A stretch of DNA of 8,169 nucleotides, from contig JACMKY010000407.1 of NCBI GenBank assembly GCA_014379925.1, positions 1 to 8,169 of the forward strand, read 5' to 3'. Origin of the DNA: Cytophagales bacterium. Lineage in GTDB: Bacteria > Bacteroidota > Bacteroidia > Cytophagales > ES-bin-26. Under the pieces are notes generated by a model, which made no database searches, was not told the origin of the DNA, and saw only the letters and a list, made by a program, of their open reading frames with translations. Positions within the stretch are counted from its first letter, which is position 1; each line of letters starts with the position of its first letter. Below are positions 6,084-8,169 of the stretch, one piece after another. Both the position numbers and the translations under genes were made by a program.

Positions 6084-8169
6084 TCACCGGGTGAACACCA
6101 CTTTCTTGTATAATACCCCGTTGGGGGCCGACAACCGGAGCACGTACACCCCTTCCTGCAAGTCCCTGCCATCCAGGGTGAGTTGCAGTACCTTGTCCGC
6201 CTCCGTTTCACCCTCGAACACGGTGGACACCATCCTGCCGCGCAGGTCGTAGAGTTGCAGGGTAACTTTTCCGCCCGTGGCAGGCGTGTACGCAACCGTT
6301 GCCCGGTCCGGGAACGGGTTCGGGTACACGTCCAGGGCACTCGGCCGGACTTCTTCCGCTCCCAACTCCTTTCTGGCGTTGGCCGTCGCGAAGGGGGAGA
6401 GCACCGCCCCGGGGATGACCACCGGGGCCGAGCCGGCCGCCATCGAGGGCGTGCGCCAGCCCACCGAAACGTGGTCGCCCTGCCCGCCGGCCTTCTCCAG
6501 CGCCTCCACGTAGTAGCGCCGGCCCGCCTCCAGCCGCACCACCACCGACTGCTGGCTGGGCAGCTTGTACCACTCCCGCCGATTGGTCCAGTTATTCATT
6601 ACCCAAGCCCGCAGCACCTTGTTGGCCGGCTGCTCGTTGGTGGACAGGAAGAACTGGCCCTCCACGTCGGAGGCGATCCAGAAGGTGTAGTTGCCCGTTT
6701 CGGGGGCGCACAGGTAGCCCCGCAGGCGGGTGCCGAAATTGTTGGCCACGTAGGCCGGCGTCTCGAAGAGGGCGAGCTGACCAGTGCTGGTGGGGGGAGC
6801 GCTGAGCGGAATCATTGAGACGTAGTTACCCATTACGTTGCTCCACGTCTCCCGCAGGATCGTCCCGCCCGCCGCGCAAGCGTTGACGGGTGGGTTGGTG
6901 GGTTGGATTGGGTTGGGTGCGGGGGGCAAGGGAGCGGTTCCGGTTCCGGGGGGCGACAGGCGCCCGCCCGGCACGGGCCGCTCCAGCGCGCCACTGGGCA
7001 AACGCCAACCCACCGACACGTGGTCCGCCCCCGTGGATTCCTTCTGCAACACCTCCACGTAGTAACGCCCGCCCGCCACCAGCGTCACCGGCGCCGATTG
7101 CTGGGTGGACTGCCGGGTCCACTCCCGGTGACCAGTGCCGCCCGTCACGCGGGCGAGTCCGCGCAGGTTGACGGGATTCTCGTCGCGCGAAAGCCGCAGT
7201 TCACAATCTCCGTCCCCGGCAATCCAGAAAACGTAGCTGCCCGTCATCGGCGGATACAGGTAACCCTTCAGCCGGCTGCCGTACTGGTCACCGAAATTAA
7301 CCGGTCCTTCCAGTTGGGTGAGGTAGTTGCTGCCGCTGGGGGTACGGGTGAGCGGCAGGGAAGCAATTGAAGTGCCCGTCACGCCCGTCCAGTACTCCCG
7401 CAACACCGTACCCGTGACCGAACGGGTGACCGTCACGTTGATCTTCTCGGAGGTGGCGGACGTACCCTTCTGGTCGGTTGCCTGGGCCGTCAGGCCGTAG
7501 TCGCCCGTTCCCACGTTGCGCCACTCCACGGAGTAGGGACTGGTGAAGTCCTCCCCGATCTTTACCGGTAACCCGCCGTTGGCCGACTGAAAAAAGGCCA
7601 CTTTGGCGGTTCCATCGCGGTCGTAAGCATCGGCGCGGATGGTGAGGGTAGTGCCGCTCAGCAACGTTGCGCCCGGCCCCGGCGCGGTGATGTTCACGGT
7701 GGGGGGTAAGTTCTGCACCCGGAGGTTTACTTCGTCGGCGGCGGTGGCGTTTTGGTTGTCCTTCACCACCAGGCGGAACGCGTACTCTCCTTCGGTCAGG
7801 TTGGTCAGGCCCAGCCGCCCGGAACGGTCACCGCTCATCGGAACGGCCGGTCCCTGCAATTGGGTCCATTGGTAAGCGGCGACGTAACCGTCCCCGTCGC
7901 TGGCGGTTGCCACCAAAACGGCCTGGTTGAGGGGCAACGCGATCGTCTGGTCCGGCCCGGCGTTCACCACGGGGGCGCGGTTGGCGTGGGGTGCCACTCT
8001 CCCCTCCATCTGCCCGAACATCAGCAGACTTCCCGGGTAGATGGCGGCAAGGCCCGACCAGGGTTGATTGGAGCCTGCGTTCTTGGGGCTTTGGGGGTAC
8101 GGCTTGGTTCCCGCGCCCGTTCTCCGGTAGCTTCCTGCGAGGTAGTTGTCCCGGTAGTACCCGTTGGCC
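6084..8169 (-). CDS. Large secreted protein with Ig/PKD-like, two PA14-like and T9SS sorting domains (N-terminus beyond right edge)
   Basis: The reading frame is open to the right edge, giving 694 visible residues (numbered from the edge). The Met codon at 8021 is internal: 49 in-frame residues precede it without a stop. Residues 1-60 (starting NGYYRDNYLAGSYRR, later SGLAAIYPGSLLMFGQ) belong to a domain I do not recognise. A K319/PKD-like module follows at about 64-152 (APVVNAGPDQTI, YQWTQLQGP, YAFRLVVKDN), then an Ig-like module at 155-249 (PPTVNITAPGPGATL, ATDQKGTSATS), PA14-like modules at about 252-406 and 435-592 joined by a Pro-rich linker, and a T9SS type A sorting domain at about 612-694 (LDVYPNPFPDRATV, LYDLRGRMV, GVYVLRL, ending KKVVFTR). 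It should be exported by Sec and then secreted or surface-attached by T9SS. PA14 modules often bind glycans, so adhesion or carbohydrate binding is likely; any catalytic part would be in the missing N-terminus. Confidence 0.92.
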   Translation of the reverse strand, partial: ANGYYRDNYLAGSYRRTGAGTKPYPQSPKNAGSNQPWSGLAAIYPGSLLMFGQMEGRVAPHANRAPVVNAGPDQTIALPLNQAVLVATASDGDGYVAAYQWTQLQGPAVPMSGDRSGRLGLTNLTEGEYAFRLVVKDNQNATAADEVNLRVQNLPPTVNITAPGPGATLLSGTTLTIRADAYDRDGTAKVAFFQSANGGLPVKIGEDFTSPYSVEWRNVGTGDYGLTAQATDQKGTSATSEKINVTVTRSVTGTVLREYWTGVTGTSIASLPLTRTPSGSNYLTQLEGPVNFGDQYGSRLKGYLYPPMTGSYVFWIAGDGDCELRLSRDENPVNLRGLARVTGGTGHREWTRQSTQQSAPVTLVAGGRYYVEVLQKESTGADHVSVGWRLPSGALERPVPGGRLSPPGTGTAPLPPAPNPIQPTNPPVNACAAGGTILRETWSNVMGNYVSMIPLSAPPTSTGQLALFETPAYVANNFGTRLRGYLCAPETGNYTFWIASDVEGQFFLSTNEQPANKVLRAWVMNNWTNRREWYKLPSQQSVVVRLEAGRRYYVEALEKAGGQGDHVSVGWRTPSMAAGSAPVVIPGAVLSPFATANARKELGAEEVRPSALDVYPNPFPDRATVAYTPATGGKVTLQLYDLRGRMVSTVFEGETEADKVLQLTLDGRDLQEGVYVLRLSAPNGVLYKKVVFTR
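6393..6866 (-). repeat. Second PA14-like module of the T9SS protein
   Basis: Residues about 435-592 of the visible protein repeat the first module's pattern: GTILRETWSNV at the start, TRLRGYLCAPETGNYTFWIA in the core, RREWYKLPSQQS, then RRYYVEALEKAGGQGDHVSV and GW. It matches the first copy strand for strand but clearly differs in sequence, so the duplication is old. Two Cys residues (NACAAGG just before the module, and YLCAPE within it) could form a disulfide that the first copy lacks. Confidence 0.8.
6951..7415 (-). repeat. First PA14-like module of the T9SS protein
   Basis: Residues about 252-406 show the PA14 pattern: GTVLREYWTGV, SRLKGYLYPPMTGSYVFWIA, the acidic loop GDGDCELRLSRDENP, HREWTRQSTQQS, then GGRYYVEVLQKESTGADHVS and VGWRLPSG. 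The Gly-Asp-rich loop after FWIA resembles the Ca2+/ligand loop found in glycan-binding PA14 lectins, but I cannot confirm a cis Asp-Asp pair. A Pro-rich linker (about 407-432) joins it to the second copy. Confidence 0.8.

Overview
The window looks like a GC-rich member of the Bacteroidota, probably order Cytophagales (Spirosoma/Larkinella-like). The evidence is a SusC/SusD pair, a type IX secretion (T9SS) C-terminal sorting domain, a SusD lipoprotein signal followed by acidic residues, an exported ThuA-family protein, and no obvious Shine-Dalgarno sequences at the starts I can place. The taxonomic placement is inference from gene content and base composition; there is no marker gene.

Layout. 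Positions 1-3908 on the minus strand hold a two-gene SusC-SusD nutrient-uptake operon: a complete TonB-dependent SusC-type transporter (882-3908) followed after 62 bp by a SusD-family lipoprotein (1-819), whose C-terminal part runs off the left edge. Positions 3909-4278 are a divergent intergenic region. It has a plausible Bacteroidetes-type promoter for susC, a perfect 9-bp-arm palindrome overlapping that promoter's -33 box, a second inverted-repeat pair sharing the same AAACCGC core, and a small UUCG-loop hairpin just upstream of the susC start. On the plus strand, 4279-4680 encodes a PPC/DUF296-domain protein. A 358-bp gap follows (4681-5038) with a hairpin that overlaps a four-run G-quadruplex motif. 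Next comes an exported ThuA-like protein (5039-5974). A 15-bp perfect inverted repeat (5985-6027) separates it from a convergent minus-strand gene (6084 to the right edge) for a large secreted multidomain protein: Ig/PKD-like modules, two PA14-like modules, a proline-rich linker and a T9SS sorting tail. The N-terminus of that protein lies outside the window.

How they may work together. The SusC/D pair imports an oligomeric nutrient, normally a glycan or peptide, across the outer membrane. ThuA-family and PA14 proteins are both often linked to carbohydrate use, so a glycan-acquisition neighbourhood is possible. No glycoside hydrolase, sulfatase, hybrid two-component regulator or sigma/anti-sigma pair is visible, so the substrate cannot be assigned. 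I see no tRNA, rRNA, CRISPR array, transposase or phage gene. I found no clearly novel multi-gene system; the most unusual content is the structured regulatory DNA around the susC promoter and the G-quadruplex/hairpin element upstream of thuA.
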